64,000 bases of DNA from Bacteroidota bacterium (GTDB lineage Bacteria > Bacteroidota > Bacteroidia > Sphingobacteriales > Sphingobacteriaceae), in contig JAFDZM010000069.1 of NCBI GenBank assembly GCA_018266915.1, forward strand, positions 1 to 64,000, read 5' to 3'. A model generated the notes under the pieces. That model was not told the origin of the DNA and did no database searches. It worked only from the letters and a program-made list of their open reading frames with translations. The translations under genes were made by a program, and so were the position numbers. Below are positions 40,979-51,051 of this stretch, piece by piece. Positions within the stretch are counted from its first letter, which is position 1. The number at the start of each line of letters is the position of its first letter.

Positions 40979-43900
40979 ATGGATATTAGGAAAGAATTAG
41001 AGAAACGCATACTGGTAATTGACGGGGCGATGGGTACCATGATACAGCGGTACCAACTCACCGAGGATGATTTTCGTGGGGAAAGGTTCCGTAATCATCC
41101 TTCTGATCTGAAGGGCAATAACGACCTGCTGAATATTACGCGTCCGGATGTGATTAAGGCCATCCACCAGGAATATATTGATGCAGGGGCGGATATTATC
41201 GAAACCAACACGTTCAGCACGCAGTGCATTTCCCTGGCCGACTATCACATGGAAGAGCTGGGTTACGAACTGAGCTACGAAGGCGCACGCATTGCCCGCG
41301 AGGTGGTGGATGAATACAACAAAAAACATCCTGAAAAACCACGCTTTGTTGCCGGTGCTGTTGGGCCCACCAACCGCACTGCATCCATGTCGCCTGATGT
41401 GAACGACCCCGGTTTCCGTGCCGTTACTTTTGATGATTTGGCAGAGGCTTATTATGAGCAGGTTCGTGGATTGGTAGATGGCGGCTCTGATTTACTTTTG
41501 ATCGAAACCATATTCGATACGCTGAATGCCAAGGCTGCTATCTACGCCATAAAAAGATACGAACAGGAGTGCCGTGCAGAGGGTAAAGACCGTAACAGCT
41601 ACCGCAGTACTTCTAATATCATGATATCGGGCACCATAACCGATGCATCAGGACGTACCCTTTCGGGCCAAACAGTTGAGGCATTCTGGAACTCGGTTCG
41701 CCATGCTAACCTGTTGTCTGTTGGGTTGAACTGCGCCTTAGGTGCCAAAGAAATGCGTCCGCATTTGCAGGAGCTTTCTGAAAAAGCCAATGTGTTTATT
41801 TCAGCCTATCCGAATGCAGGCTTACCAAATGAGTTTGGCGGCTATGACGAAATGCCGCATGAAACCGCGCATTTTATTGAAGATTTCCTGGATTCGAACA
41901 TGGTGAATATCGTCGGCGGATGCTGTGGTACTACGCCTGAGCATATCCGTTGCATTGCTGAAAAAGCGGCTAAGGCTACGCCAAGAAAACGCCCAGAAAC
42001 AGAGCCATATCTGCGCCTGAGCGGTTTGGAAGCGGTTAACATCACTCCCGAAACGAATTTTGCCAACATAGGTGAGCGTACTAATATTACCGGGTCGCCT
42101 AAATTCTCGAAGCTGATTTTGGCAGAGGATTATGAAGGCGCTTTGACGGTTGCCCGTCAGCAGGTAGAGGGCGGTGCGCAGGTGATCGATGTGAACATGG
42201 ATGAGGGCATGATCGACTCAGAAGCAGCCATGACCAAGTTCCTGAACCTGATCGCATCAGAACCGGATATTGCCAAACTGCCTATCATGGTCGATTCATC
42301 CAAATGGACGGTGATCGAAGCCGGACTTAAATGTTTACAGGGAAAAGGCATCGTAAATTCGATCTCTCTGAAAGAGGGTGAAGATAAATTTAAGGACCAG
42401 GCACGTAAAATATTAAGCTACGGCGCTGCCGTGGTGGTGATGGCTTTTGACGAACAAGGCCAGGCAGACTCGTTAGCCCGACGCATTGAAATATGCAAAC
42501 GCAGTTATGATATTTTGGTGAACGAAGTAGGCTTCCCACCACAGGACATCATTTTCGACCCGAACATCCTTACAGTTGCTACTGGTCTGGAAGAACATAA
42601 TAATTATGCGGTCGACTTTATAGAGGCGACACGTTGGATCAAACAAAACCTGCCGCTGGCCAAAGTAAGTGGTGGGGTGAGTAATATTTCCTTCTCTTTT
42701 CGCGGTAATAATGTGGTGCGCGAGGCAATGCACTCGGCATTCCTGTATCACGCTATCAAAGCGGGCTTGGATATGGGTATCGTAAACGCCGGGATGCTGG
42801 AGGTTTATGAAGAAATTCCAAAAGACCTGCTGGAATACGTAGAGGACGTGCTGCTAAACCGCCGTCCTGATGCTACCGAACGCCTTGTTGAATTTGCCGA
42901 AACGGTTAAAAGCAAAGGCAAAGAAATAGTGAAGGATGAAGAGTGGCGAAAGGAACCCGTTGAGAAACGTTTATCGCATGCTTTGGTAAAGGGCATTATC
43001 GAATACCTGGATGATGACGTGGAGGAAGCCCGTCAAAAGTCCGCCAAACCTTTGGATGTAATCGAAGGCCCGCTTATGGATGGCATGAACGTCGTGGGCG
43101 ACCTGTTTGGCGCCGGGAAGATGTTCCTGCCGCAGGTGGTAAAATCGGCCCGTGTGATGAAAAAGGCGGTGGCTTACCTGCTGCCATTTATCGAACTGGA
43201 AAAAGCAAATAACGCCAATGCCGACCAGCGCAGCAATGCCGGAAAGGTGCTGATGGCCACCGTGAAAGGCGACGTACACGATATTGGTAAAAACATTGTC
43301 GGTGTGGTGTTGGCCTGTAATAACTTCGAGGTGATAGACCTGGGGGTAATGGTACCACCGCAGAAAATTATTGAAGAAGCGAAAAAACACCAGGTAGATA
43401 TTATCGGCCTGAGCGGTTTGATCACCCCATCATTGGATGAGATGGTTCATTTCGCTAAAGAAATGCAACGTGAGGGGTTTACTATCCCCCTAATGATCGG
43501 TGGAGCCACAACATCGCGTATTCATGCTGCTGTTAAAGTGGCGCCAAACTATGATCATGGTGTAATCCACGTACTGGATGCTTCACGCAGCGTAGGCGTA
43601 TGCAGTAACCTGATGAATAAGGAAACCCGCGGAAGCTATATTCAATCAGTAAAAGAAGAATACGACAAAGCCCGCGAAGCGCATTTGAACAAACGCTCGG
43701 ACAAACGTTTTGTAAGCATTGATGAGGCGAGGAACTCCAGACTGCAGATCAACCTGAATGGTTCTATTCCTCCAAAACCAACGTTTACAGGTACAAAAGT
43801 ATTTGAATCATTCCCGTTAGAAGAACTGGTACCTTATATCGACTGGTCTCCATTTTTCCATACCTGGGAGCTGCGCGGTTCATATCCTAAAATATTTGAT

Positions 43901-44683
43901 GATAAATATGTAGGGGTTGAAGCCAAAAAACTTTTTGATGATGCACAGGTATTGTTAAAGAGAATCATCAAAGAAAAACTATTAAAGGCCAATGCCGTGA
44001 TCGGTTTCTGGCCGGCCAATAGCGTTGGGGATGATATTGAACTATACACTGATGAAAGCCGCAAGGAAGTTTTAACTACCATTCATACCTTGCGCCAGCA
44101 GGCTGAGAAAGTGAAAGGCGAACCTTATTATGCCTTGTCTGATTTCATCGCGCCAAAAGATAGCGGCGTGAAGGATTATTGGGGAGGCTTTGCTGTAACA
44201 TCAGGCGTTGGCTGTGATGAATTGGTAGCTGAGTTTGAAAAAGATCATGATGATTATAACAGCATTATGGCTAAAGCATTAGCCGACCGTCTTGCTGAAG
44301 CTTTCGCTGAAAAAATGCACGAGCTTGTTCGCCGCGAATATTGGGGTTATGCCAAGAATGAAGAGTTAAGCAACGAAGAGCTGATTAAGGAACAATACCA
44401 GGGTATTCGTCCGGCACCCGGCTACCCTGCCTGTCCGGATCATACGGAGAAGGTTACTTTATTCAACCTGTTAAGGGCTGAAGAGAACACCGGCATACAG
44501 CTTACTGAAAGCATGGCTATGACACCGACCGCGGCCGTGAGCGGGTTCTATTTTGCACATCCGCAAGCCAGGTACTTCGGTTTGGGCAGGATCAGCAAAG
44601 ACCAGATAGAAGATTACGCCAAACGCAAAAACATGCCTGTTGAGGACGTTGAACGCTGGATGGGACCTAATCTCAATTATTAA
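40979..44683 (+). CDS. metH: Methionine synthase, cobalamin-dependent
   Basis: Transfers the methyl group of 5-methyltetrahydrofolate to homocysteine through methylcobalamin. The 1234-residue protein has all modules: homocysteine/zinc domain (about 1-325, Cys residues in [11 protein letters not shown]), pterin domain (about 355-610, with [12 protein letters not shown]), helical cap and B12 domain (about 650-880, lower axial histidine in DVHDIGKN) and the C-terminal reactivation domain for SAM (about 900-1230). Control by the upstream S-box riboswitch fits its role. metF, which makes the methyl donor, lies downstream after a REP element. Confidence 0.97.
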   Translation: MDIRKELEKRILVIDGAMGTMIQRYQLTEDDFRGERFRNHPSDLKGNNDLLNITRPDVIKAIHQEYIDAGADIIETNTFSTQCISLADYHMEELGYELSYEGARIAREVVDEYNKKHPEKPRFVAGAVGPTNRTASMSPDVNDPGFRAVTFDDLAEAYYEQVRGLVDGGSDLLLIETIFDTLNAKAAIYAIKRYEQECRAEGKDRNSYRSTSNIMISGTITDASGRTLSGQTVEAFWNSVRHANLLSVGLNCALGAKEMRPHLQELSEKANVFISAYPNAGLPNEFGGYDEMPHETAHFIEDFLDSNMVNIVGGCCGTTPEHIRCIAEKAAKATPRKRPETEPYLRLSGLEAVNITPETNFANIGERTNITGSPKFSKLILAEDYEGALTVARQQVEGGAQVIDVNMDEGMIDSEAAMTKFLNLIASEPDIAKLPIMVDSSKWTVIEAGLKCLQGKGIVNSISLKEGEDKFKDQARKILSYGAAVVVMAFDEQGQADSLARRIEICKRSYDILVNEVGFPPQDIIFDPNILTVATGLEEHNNYAVDFIEATRWIKQNLPLAKVSGGVSNISFSFRGNNVVREAMHSAFLYHAIKAGLDMGIVNAGMLEVYEEIPKDLLEYVEDVLLNRRPDATERLVEFAETVKSKGKEIVKDEEWRKEPVEKRLSHALVKGIIEYLDDDVEEARQKSAKPLDVIEGPLMDGMNVVGDLFGAGKMFLPQVVKSARVMKKAVAYLLPFIELEKANNANADQRSNAGKVLMATVKGDVHDIGKNIVGVVLACNNFEVIDLGVMVPPQKIIEEAKKHQVDIIGLSGLITPSLDEMVHFAKEMQREGFTIPLMIGGATTSRIHAAVKVAPNYDHGVIHVLDASRSVGVCSNLMNKETRGSYIQSVKEEYDKAREAHLNKRSDKRFVSIDEARNSRLQINLNGSIPPKPTFTGTKVFESFPLEELVPYIDWSPFFHTWELRGSYPKIFDDKYVGVEAKKLFDDAQVLLKRIIKEKLLKANAVIGFWPANSVGDDIELYTDESRKEVLTTIHTLRQQAEKVKGEPYYALSDFIAPKDSGVKDYWGGFAVTSGVGCDELVAEFEKDHDDYNSIMAKALADRLAEAFAEKMHELVRREYWGYAKNEELSNEELIKEQYQGIRPAPGYPACPDHTEKVTLFNLLRAEENTGIQLTESMAMTPTAAVSGFYFAHPQARYFGLGRISKDQIEDYAKRKNMPVEDVERWMGPNLNY

Positions 44684-44691
44684 ATCAAATC

Positions 44692-44780
44692 GTCATTGCG
44701 AGGAGGAACGAGGAAGCAATCGCATACTATACAGGGCGAAGAGGCATAGTTCGCGATTGCCACGCTACGCTCGCAATGAC
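44692..44780. repeat. REP-like palindrome, GTCATTGCGAGG family (copy 1)
   Basis: GTCATTGCGAGGAGGAACGA and GGAAGCAATCGC at the left, GCGATTGCCACGC and GCTCGCAATGAC at the right. It lies between metH and metF. Copy 2 is at 47157-47240. Confidence 0.9.
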
Positions 44781-44824
44781 AAAGTATAAATTGTTATTAT
44801 ATATTTGATCCGACTGAATCACAA

Positions 44825-45781
44825 ATGAAGATCTCCGAACATATAAAAAACGCAAAAGGCAAAACACTTTTTTCATTCGAACTGATACCGCCGTTAAAAG
44901 GACACAGCATAGAAGGGCTTTATAATGCCATAGACCCGTTGATGGAGTTTAAGCCACCTTTTATTGATGTTACTTCGCTGCGCGAGGACTTTATTTACAA
45001 GCAGCACGAAAGCGGCCTGCTTGAAAAAGTAAGCTACCGCAAAAGGCCCGGTACCATAGCCATTTGCGCTGCTATAATGAATAAATACAAGGTGGATACC
45101 GTTCCGCATTTACTGTGTGGTGGTTTCACAAAGGTGGAAACAGAATACGCTTTGATAGATCTGCAGTTTTTGGGTATTGAAAATGTGCTGGTACTTAGAG
45201 GAGACGCGCGCCTTGCCGATGCATCATTTGTGCCTACACCGGGAGGGCATTGTTATGCTACTGACTTGCTTGAACAGGTTGTCAACATGAACAATGGCAA
45301 ATACCTGCACGATGAAAACCCCGAAAACCTGAAAACGGATTTTTGCGTGGGTGTGGCCGGCTATCCCGAAAAGCATTTTGAAGCGCCTAACCTAAAAACA
45401 GATTTCAAATACTTGAAGCAAAAGATAGATATGGGGGCCAATTTTATTGTTACCCAAATGTTTTTTGATAACCAGAAATATTTTGAATTTGTAAATAACT
45501 GCAGGGCGAATGGCATCAATGTGCCTATTATACCAGGCTTAAAGCCAATCGTTAATTCCAAACAGTTGGTCAGTCTTTCAAAGACTTTTCATATCGATAT
45601 GCCCGAGGATCTTTGCGATGCCATACATGGCTGTAAAACTGACAAAGACGCCCGTGAAGTGGGTATCGAATGGACTATCAATCAGTGCAAAGAATTGATT
45701 GACTTTGGCGCACCTGTTTTGCATTTCTATACGATGAGTAATGCAGGCCCGACGCGAAAGATCGCAGAGGCAATATTTTAA
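44825..45781 (+). CDS. metF: Methylenetetrahydrofolate reductase
   Basis: FAD-dependent TIM-barrel enzyme that reduces 5,10-methylene- to 5-methyl-tetrahydrofolate, the methyl donor for MetH. The 318-residue protein begins with FSFELIPPLKG (catalytic glutamate near residue 20), has NVLVLRGDAR (about 120-129, FAD/NADH contact) and GANFIVTQMFFDN (about 204-216). It is separated from metH by a REP-like palindrome; convergent with thrC. Confidence 0.93.
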   Translation: MKISEHIKNAKGKTLFSFELIPPLKGHSIEGLYNAIDPLMEFKPPFIDVTSLREDFIYKQHESGLLEKVSYRKRPGTIAICAAIMNKYKVDTVPHLLCGGFTKVETEYALIDLQFLGIENVLVLRGDARLADASFVPTPGGHCYATDLLEQVVNMNNGKYLHDENPENLKTDFCVGVAGYPEKHFEAPNLKTDFKYLKQKIDMGANFIVTQMFFDNQKYFEFVNNCRANGINVPIIPGLKPIVNSKQLVSLSKTFHIDMPEDLCDAIHGCKTDKDAREVGIEWTINQCKELIDFGAPVLHFYTMSNAGPTRKIAEAIF

Positions 45782-45831
45782 ATTGTTATCTGAGCTGAAT
45801 TGACAACCTTTGAAAAGTTGTCAATTCTATA

Positions 45832-47142
45832 TTACCCATTCTTCAACAAGTACTTTTTGAAACCTTCAAAATCTGTGCCCAGTGATGCCGCATGTTTGAT
45901 TTTTTCTTCCAGGCCTTGTACCTCTTCAGGAATCACAATTGCTTTTGAGACATGATCAGGCAATACATCCGGGAATTTGCATGGATGAGCCGTTGAAAGG
46001 AACACTCCAGTTGCTTTTCCGGTCGGTTGATCCTGTTGCCAGTCCTTCAATGCCTGCCAGGCAATGGCGGTATGCGGGCACACTACATAGTTGTAGTTAC
46101 TGTATATCTTTTCAACCGCCTGTGTTGTTTCTTCATCTGTATAACTAAAGCCGATCACTTTTTTGGTGAGTTCTGCCGAATCTGCCTTAAACATATCAGC
46201 GATCCTCACCCAATTGCTTGGGTTGCCCACATCCATTGCATTAGAAATAGTTTGCACCGATGGCTTAGCCTGGTAAATACCAGTTTTCAAAAACTCAGGA
46301 ACGGTATCATTGGCATTGGTTGCGGCGATGAATTGCTCAACTGGCAACCCCATTTTCCATGCCAAAATACCGGCACCAATATTTCCAAAATTGCCACTTG
46401 GAACAGAAAAGACTACTTTGTCCTTGTTCTGCTTTAATAGCTGTGCGTAAGCATTGAAGTAATAGAATGTTTGTGGTATCAACCGGGCGATATTGATCGA
46501 ATTAGCTGACGTAAGCCTGAATTTTTCATTCAGTTCCGGGTCGGTAAATGCTTGCTTTACTAACGCCTGGCAATCATCAAATGTTCCATCGATCTCAATA
46601 GCGCGGATATTTTGCCCATTAGTGGTTAACTGCAATTCCTGTATACCGCTTACTTTTCCTTTTGGATAAAGGATAGTAACCCTGGTATTAGGCACGCCTA
46701 AAAAACCTAAGGCAACTGCGCCGCCGGTATCTCCTGATGTCGCAACCAACACGTCCAGTTGCTTTTCGCCTTCCTGCAAAAAGTAGCTCATCACGCGGCT
46801 CATAAAGCGCGCGCCGAAATCTTTAAACGCCAGGGAAGGTCCATGCCAAAGTTCCAGCACATTTACACTGTCTTCCAGCGAAACTACCGGTGCGTAAAAG
46901 TTGATAGCATCGTGTATGATTGTTCTCAGATCGCCGTCAGGTATATCATCCCCCAAAAGATTTTTGGCTACATGAAAAGCAATTTCAGGCAGGGTATAAC
47001 CGTCCAGATTATTCAGGAACTTTTCGTCGAGTCTTGGTATTTGAACAGGCATATACAGGCCCCTGTCCTGCGGCATGCTATTAAAAACAGCCTCTTTGAA
47101 TGAGACTTGGTGGGAAGTATTGTTGGTACTATAGAATTTCAT
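45832..47142 (-). CDS. thrC: Threonine synthase
   Basis: PLP enzyme that converts O-phosphohomoserine to threonine, last step of the pathway. The 436-residue protein has the PLP lysine region LAFKDFGARFMSRV (Lys near 109-112) and the phosphate-binding loop ATSGDTGGAVALGFLG (about 134-149). It is the third gene of thrA-thrB-thrC on the minus strand, but a REP-like palindrome separates it from thrB. Confidence 0.95.
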   Translation of the reverse strand: MKFYSTNNTSHQVSFKEAVFNSMPQDRGLYMPVQIPRLDEKFLNNLDGYTLPEIAFHVAKNLLGDDIPDGDLRTIIHDAINFYAPVVSLEDSVNVLELWHGPSLAFKDFGARFMSRVMSYFLQEGEKQLDVLVATSGDTGGAVALGFLGVPNTRVTILYPKGKVSGIQELQLTTNGQNIRAIEIDGTFDDCQALVKQAFTDPELNEKFRLTSANSINIARLIPQTFYYFNAYAQLLKQNKDKVVFSVPSGNFGNIGAGILAWKMGLPVEQFIAATNANDTVPEFLKTGIYQAKPSVQTISNAMDVGNPSNWVRIADMFKADSAELTKKVIGFSYTDEETTQAVEKIYSNYNYVVCPHTAIAWQALKDWQQDQPTGKATGVFLSTAHPCKFPDVLPDHVSKAIVIPEEVQGLEEKIKHAASLGTDFEGFKKYLLKNG

Positions 47143-47156
47143 TTTTTTATCTTATT

Positions 47157-47240
47157 GTCATTGCGAGGAACGAAGCAATCGCGAACTATACAGGGCGAAG
47201 AAGCACAGTTCGCGATTGCCGCGCTATCGCTCGCAATGAC
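47157..47240. repeat. REP-like palindrome, GTCATTGCGAGG family (copy 2), inside the thr operon
   Basis: GTCATTGCGAGGAACGAAGC and AATCGCGAACT at the left, AGTTCGCGATTGCCGC and GCTCGCAATGAC at the right. It occupies the thrB-thrC gap and ends 14 bases from the thrB stop codon. Confidence 0.92.
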
Positions 47241-47254
47241 AGTTGTTTTAATTT

Positions 47255-48190
47255 TTAACCTATTACTTTTGGGCCCTGGTTATTAATATCCGATACATAA
47301 GTATTTGAACCGATGCCGGCTGCAGCTAAATTTTTTTGCAGTTTTTGAGCGATCTGTTTTGCAGTTTCCTCACTTTTTGTAAATGCAAATACTGAAGGTC
47401 CGGAGCCTGAGATGCCAAAACTAACCGCACCCATTTCCATAGCTATTTCGCGCATTTTATAAAAATCTGGGATCAGCATGGATCGGACGGGTTCTACCAG
47501 GATATCCTTCATACTGCGACCGATCAGGCCGATATCGTTCATAAATAAACCGCTTACTAATCCGGCGATATTGCCCCACTGGGTAACAGCATCTTTCATG
47601 TATATCTTATCACGGATGATCTGCCTGGCTTCGCGGGTGGGCACATCTACGTCGGGGAATACTATGGCACAATACAATCCTTTAGGATGAGGTAACCGGA
47701 TCACATCCAGCGGCTCATAACTACGAATAAGCACAAAGCCGCCCATCAGAGCCGGCGCCACATTATCAGCATGGCCATGCCCGCAGGCCATTTCCTCGCC
47801 TTTCATAGCAAATGGCAATAGTTTTGCCGCATCGGTTTCATCACCTAACAGTGTCTTAGCAGCAAATAAACCTGCAACTGTACTGGCTGAACTCGATCCC
47901 AGCCCACTACCAATCGGCATTTTTTTGTGTAGTTCAATATCCAGGCCTATATCAGTACGATTGATACTTTGCAAATAATGCTGAACGCTCACACTAACGG
48001 TATTCTTAGCAGGATCGAGCGGTAGGCGGCCATTATCCCCTGTTATTTTGCTGATGGTAATACTTGGCTTATCGGTTACCCGCATAATTACTTCATCGCC
48101 GGGCTCATTTACGGCAAAGCCCAGTACATCAAACCCGCAAACCACATTGGCTACCGTTGCCGGGGCAAAAACTTGTATAGAATTTTCCAT
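47255..48190 (-). CDS. thrB: Homoserine kinase
   Basis: GHMP-family kinase that phosphorylates homoserine. The 311-residue protein has the ATP-binding motif KKMPIGSGLGSSSASTVAG (about 90-108), N-terminal IQVFAPATVANVVCGFDVLG and the C-terminal GHMP motif GAVSFGISGSGPSVFAF (about 254-270). It lies 79 nt after thrA. Confidence 0.95.
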   Translation of the reverse strand: MENSIQVFAPATVANVVCGFDVLGFAVNEPGDEVIMRVTDKPSITISKITGDNGRLPLDPAKNTVSVSVQHYLQSINRTDIGLDIELHKKMPIGSGLGSSSASTVAGLFAAKTLLGDETDAAKLLPFAMKGEEMACGHGHADNVAPALMGGFVLIRSYEPLDVIRLPHPKGLYCAIVFPDVDVPTREARQIIRDKIYMKDAVTQWGNIAGLVSGLFMNDIGLIGRSMKDILVEPVRSMLIPDFYKMREIAMEMGAVSFGISGSGPSVFAFTKSEETAKQIAQKLQKNLAAAGIGSNTYVSDINNQGPKVIG

Positions 48191-48231
48191 TTATATATTT
48201 AGTATCGGAATACTTTTAAAATTTTTTAAGT

Positions 48232-48256
48232 CTCTTCCGCTATACAGCGGAGAGAG
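48232..48256. repeat. Small hairpin between thrA and thrB
   Basis: CTCTTCCGCT-ATAC-AGCGGAGAGAG, an imperfect hairpin of the 'CTCTCC...GGAGAG' dispersed type. It may modulate expression along the operon. Confidence 0.5.
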
Positions 48257-48269
48257 ATTTAGAGAGGGG

Positions 48270-50720
48270 CTAATTGGCACCCACATTAATTAAATCAGCA
48301 AATACACCGGCTGCGGTAACTTCGGCACCTGCACCTGGGCCCTTAACCACTAATGGGCGGTCTTTATAACGATCTGTTGTAAACGAAATAATATTGTCAC
48401 TGCCTGAAAGCATGTAGAAAGGATGGTTTTCGTCTACCATTTGCAGTGTGATGGCTGCCTTTCCGTCTTCCAGCTTGCCTATGTAACGCAGTACTCTCTT
48501 TTCTTTTTCAGCCTGCTCCTTTAGTTTGGTAAAGTAAGCATCTTCCTGTTTGAGCGCAGCATAAAAATCATCTACCGTTTGCGCTTCCATACAGCTTTTT
48601 GGCAGGATGCTTTCAATTTGGATGTCAGCAGCTTCCATTGGATATCCTGCATCACGGGCCAGAATTAATATCTTCCGCATAAAGTCGGTCCCGCGCAGGT
48701 CGTCACGTGGATCGGGTTCGGTATAGCCTTTTTCCTGCGCTAGTTTTACCACATCGTGGAAATTGGCATCGCCTTTAAAATGATTAAAGATGAAGGATAT
48801 TGTTCCTGAAAGGATAGCCTCAATACGTTTCACCCTGTCACCGCTGTTCATCAGGTCTTTCAGTGTGCGTATAATAGGTAATCCTGCACCCACGTTGGTT
48901 TCATAGAAGAAATCAACGCCATGCTGACGCGCTGCATCACGGAAAGTTTTGTATTGCTTATAATCAGCTGAGTTACCGATTTTGTTACAAGTAACTACGG
49001 ATATATTTGACTTAAACACCTGTTCATAAACCCCGATAGGCTGCGGGCTTGCGGTGTTATCGATAAATACACAGTTCGGCAGGTTCATTTCTTTCATTTT
49101 CTTTACAAATGATCCAAGGTCAGCTTTCTCGTGTGATTTTTCCAGGTCATCTTTCCAATTGTCCAGCGAAAAGCCATCCGAGTTAAACACCATTTTCCGT
49201 GTATTGCTGATCCCAACAATTTTTACCTGGATGCCATTGTTCTGCTGCAAGAATTCGCTGTGCTCATTTAATTGGCGGAAAAGGGTGGTGCCGATATTAC
49301 CTGTACCAAGGCAAAATGCATGAAGCGTTTTATTCAGCTGAACGAAGAAGGCATCGTGTACTGCGTTAAGGGCCTTAGCCAAATCACTGCGCGAAATAAT
49401 AACAGATATATTGTACTCGGACGAGCCTTGTGCAATGGCTCTCACATTAACACCATTTCGGCCAAGTGCATGAAATAATTTTCCGGATATGCCCGGTGTT
49501 TGTTTCATGTTTTCACCGACTATTGCAAGTATGGCAAGGTTTTGCTCAATATCAGGTTGATCCAGCTTATTGGCCAAAAGTTCCAGCTCAAATTCCTGTT
49601 CTATCACCCTTTGCGCTTTTGCCGCGTCATGTGGATTTACTGCAAATGTAATGCTGTGCTCTGACGAAGACTGCGTAATTAGAATAATATTGATCTGCTC
49701 TCGGGCAAGTAAAGAAAACAACCTTCCGCTAAATCCTGATTTACCCACCATGCCGCTACCCTGAACGTTAATGATACTGATATCACTTATCGATGATATT
49801 CCTTTGATAGGTAATGATGATGCTTTGCAATGATGCTGGATAATAGTTCCTTCAAAATCAACTTCAAAAGTGTTTTTTATTACGATTGGGATCTTCTTCA
49901 AAAATGCCGGGATCATCGTTGGTGGATAGATCACTTTTGCGCCAAAGTAAGAAAGCTCCATCGCTTCAGTATAGGTTAGTTCAGGCAGAGAAAATGCCTT
50001 TTTCACCATGCGCGGATCGGCGGTCATCATGCCATTTACATCGGTCCAAATCTGGATTTCTGACGCATTCAAAGCTGCTCCGAATATGGCCGCAGTATAA
50101 TCACTACCTCCGCGTCCCAGAGTAGTGATCTGCCCGGCTTCGTTGGAGGCAATGAAGCCGGTCACAAAAAGCATCTTGCCGGAATTTTCTTGTATAAAAC
50201 CTTTGATCAGCAATTCGGTCAATTCCATATTCACTTTGGCGTGGCCGAAATCGCTGTCAGTTTTTATCAGTTCGGAGGCATCCACAAACAAAGCTTCAGG
50301 AAAATACTGAGAGGCTATTTTGCTGATCATCAATGTAGAGCAACGCTCGCCATAACTCAGGATCAGGTCTTTAGTTTTGGCTGTCAGCTCACGGAGAGTC
50401 GATACGCCTTGAAGTAATTCTTCAAGATGATTGAAGTTTATCTTCAACCTTGTGTAGGCCGGGTTTTGATTCTGCACGGTCAGTAACGTGCGAACCATAT
50501 CGAAATGGCGTGTTTCCAGTTCTGCCAGCTGAGCGGTAAAGTCTTCGCCCCTTGATGCTTTTTCGGCCATTGCCGAAAGTAGGTTGGTAACCCCGCCCAT
50601 AGCCGACAAGACCGTTATGGGCTTTTCACCTGCTTCGTATTCCTTTTTTAATATGTCGATCACTGTGCTTATGCTTTGCGCCGAACCGACCGAAGTGCCT
50701 CCGAATTTTAAAATCTTCAT
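48270..50720 (-). CDS. thrA: Bifunctional aspartokinase/homoserine dehydrogenase
   Basis: First and third steps of threonine/methionine synthesis in one 816-residue polypeptide. The N-terminal aspartokinase (about 1-300) starts MKILKFGGTSVGSAQ. Two ACT-like regulatory segments follow (about 310-455, with SIINVQGSGMVGKSGFSGR), expected to bind threonine. The C-terminal homoserine dehydrogenase (about 465-816) has the Rossmann segment LGTGNIGTTLFRQL and the active-site region ETNVGAGLPIIRTLKDL. It is preceded by a Thr/Ile-rich leader peptide and a terminator, so it is controlled by attenuation, and heads the operon thrABC. Confidence 0.96.
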   Translation of the reverse strand: MKILKFGGTSVGSAQSISTVIDILKKEYEAGEKPITVLSAMGGVTNLLSAMAEKASRGEDFTAQLAELETRHFDMVRTLLTVQNQNPAYTRLKINFNHLEELLQGVSTLRELTAKTKDLILSYGERCSTLMISKIASQYFPEALFVDASELIKTDSDFGHAKVNMELTELLIKGFIQENSGKMLFVTGFIASNEAGQITTLGRGGSDYTAAIFGAALNASEIQIWTDVNGMMTADPRMVKKAFSLPELTYTEAMELSYFGAKVIYPPTMIPAFLKKIPIVIKNTFEVDFEGTIIQHHCKASSLPIKGISSISDISIINVQGSGMVGKSGFSGRLFSLLAREQINIILITQSSSEHSITFAVNPHDAAKAQRVIEQEFELELLANKLDQPDIEQNLAILAIVGENMKQTPGISGKLFHALGRNGVNVRAIAQGSSEYNISVIISRSDLAKALNAVHDAFFVQLNKTLHAFCLGTGNIGTTLFRQLNEHSEFLQQNNGIQVKIVGISNTRKMVFNSDGFSLDNWKDDLEKSHEKADLGSFVKKMKEMNLPNCVFIDNTASPQPIGVYEQVFKSNISVVTCNKIGNSADYKQYKTFRDAARQHGVDFFYETNVGAGLPIIRTLKDLMNSGDRVKRIEAILSGTISFIFNHFKGDANFHDVVKLAQEKGYTEPDPRDDLRGTDFMRKILILARDAGYPMEAADIQIESILPKSCMEAQTVDDFYAALKQEDAYFTKLKEQAEKEKRVLRYIGKLEDGKAAITLQMVDENHPFYMLSGSDNIISFTTDRYKDRPLVVKGPGAGAEVTAAGVFADLINVGAN

Positions 50721-50731
50721 TGTAATAAAGT

Positions 50732-50763
50732 AAAAAAGCCTCCCTCTTTTTCGGAGGAAGGCT
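50732..50763 (-). terminator. thr operon attenuator terminator
   Basis: Minus strand AGCCTTCCTC pairs with GAGGGAGGCT (10 bp, one G-T) around a CGAAAAA loop, followed by TTTTTT, 12 bases before the thrA start codon. Its 5' arm CTTCCTCCG is exactly complementary to CGGAGGAAG at the end of the leader peptide (about 50803-50811), the predicted antiterminator pairing. Confidence 0.88.
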
Positions 50764-50798
50764 TGCTGTTGTTTCTTTTTATGTTTTACACCACAAGA

Positions 50799-50864
50799 TT
50801 ATCTTCCTCCGGAAATTATCCCGGTGGTAGTTGTTGTTGTAATTATGGTGCTGTTAATTATCAT
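50799..50864 (-). CDS. thrL: thr operon leader peptide
   Basis: A 21-codon open frame starting ATG at 50864 and ending TAA at 50799. It encodes seven threonines (six in a row, residues 9-14) and six isoleucines (residues 2-3, 7-8, 16-17), ending in GGR. This composition is diagnostic of a threonine/isoleucine-sensing attenuator, as in E. coli thrL, though the sequence itself is different. Ribosome stalling at the Thr/Ile codons would leave the 3' end of the leader free to pair with the terminator arm and permit thrABC transcription. When charged tRNA is plentiful, the ribosome covers that segment and the terminator at 50732 forms. Too short for ordinary gene finders. Confidence 0.88.
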   Translation of the reverse strand: MIINSTIITTTTTTGIISGGR

Positions 50865-51051
50865 TTCTGTAATGTCTGTAAAGTAAGTAGATATTTTTTG
50901 AATATGCAAATAGTATTTTTATTTAATAACAATTACCATTTTACTAAGTCGAGTGGCAGGGTTCTGAAATTCATAGGTAGATGCAGAAAGGTTTAGGCGA
51001 CACCTTTAAGTATCGCCGTAAAACTAAACAGATAGTTTGATGAAAAAGAAT

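Noticed and set aside
42971..43390. 139-codon minus-strand frame within metH
   Set aside because: Antisense shadow of the MetH B12 domain.
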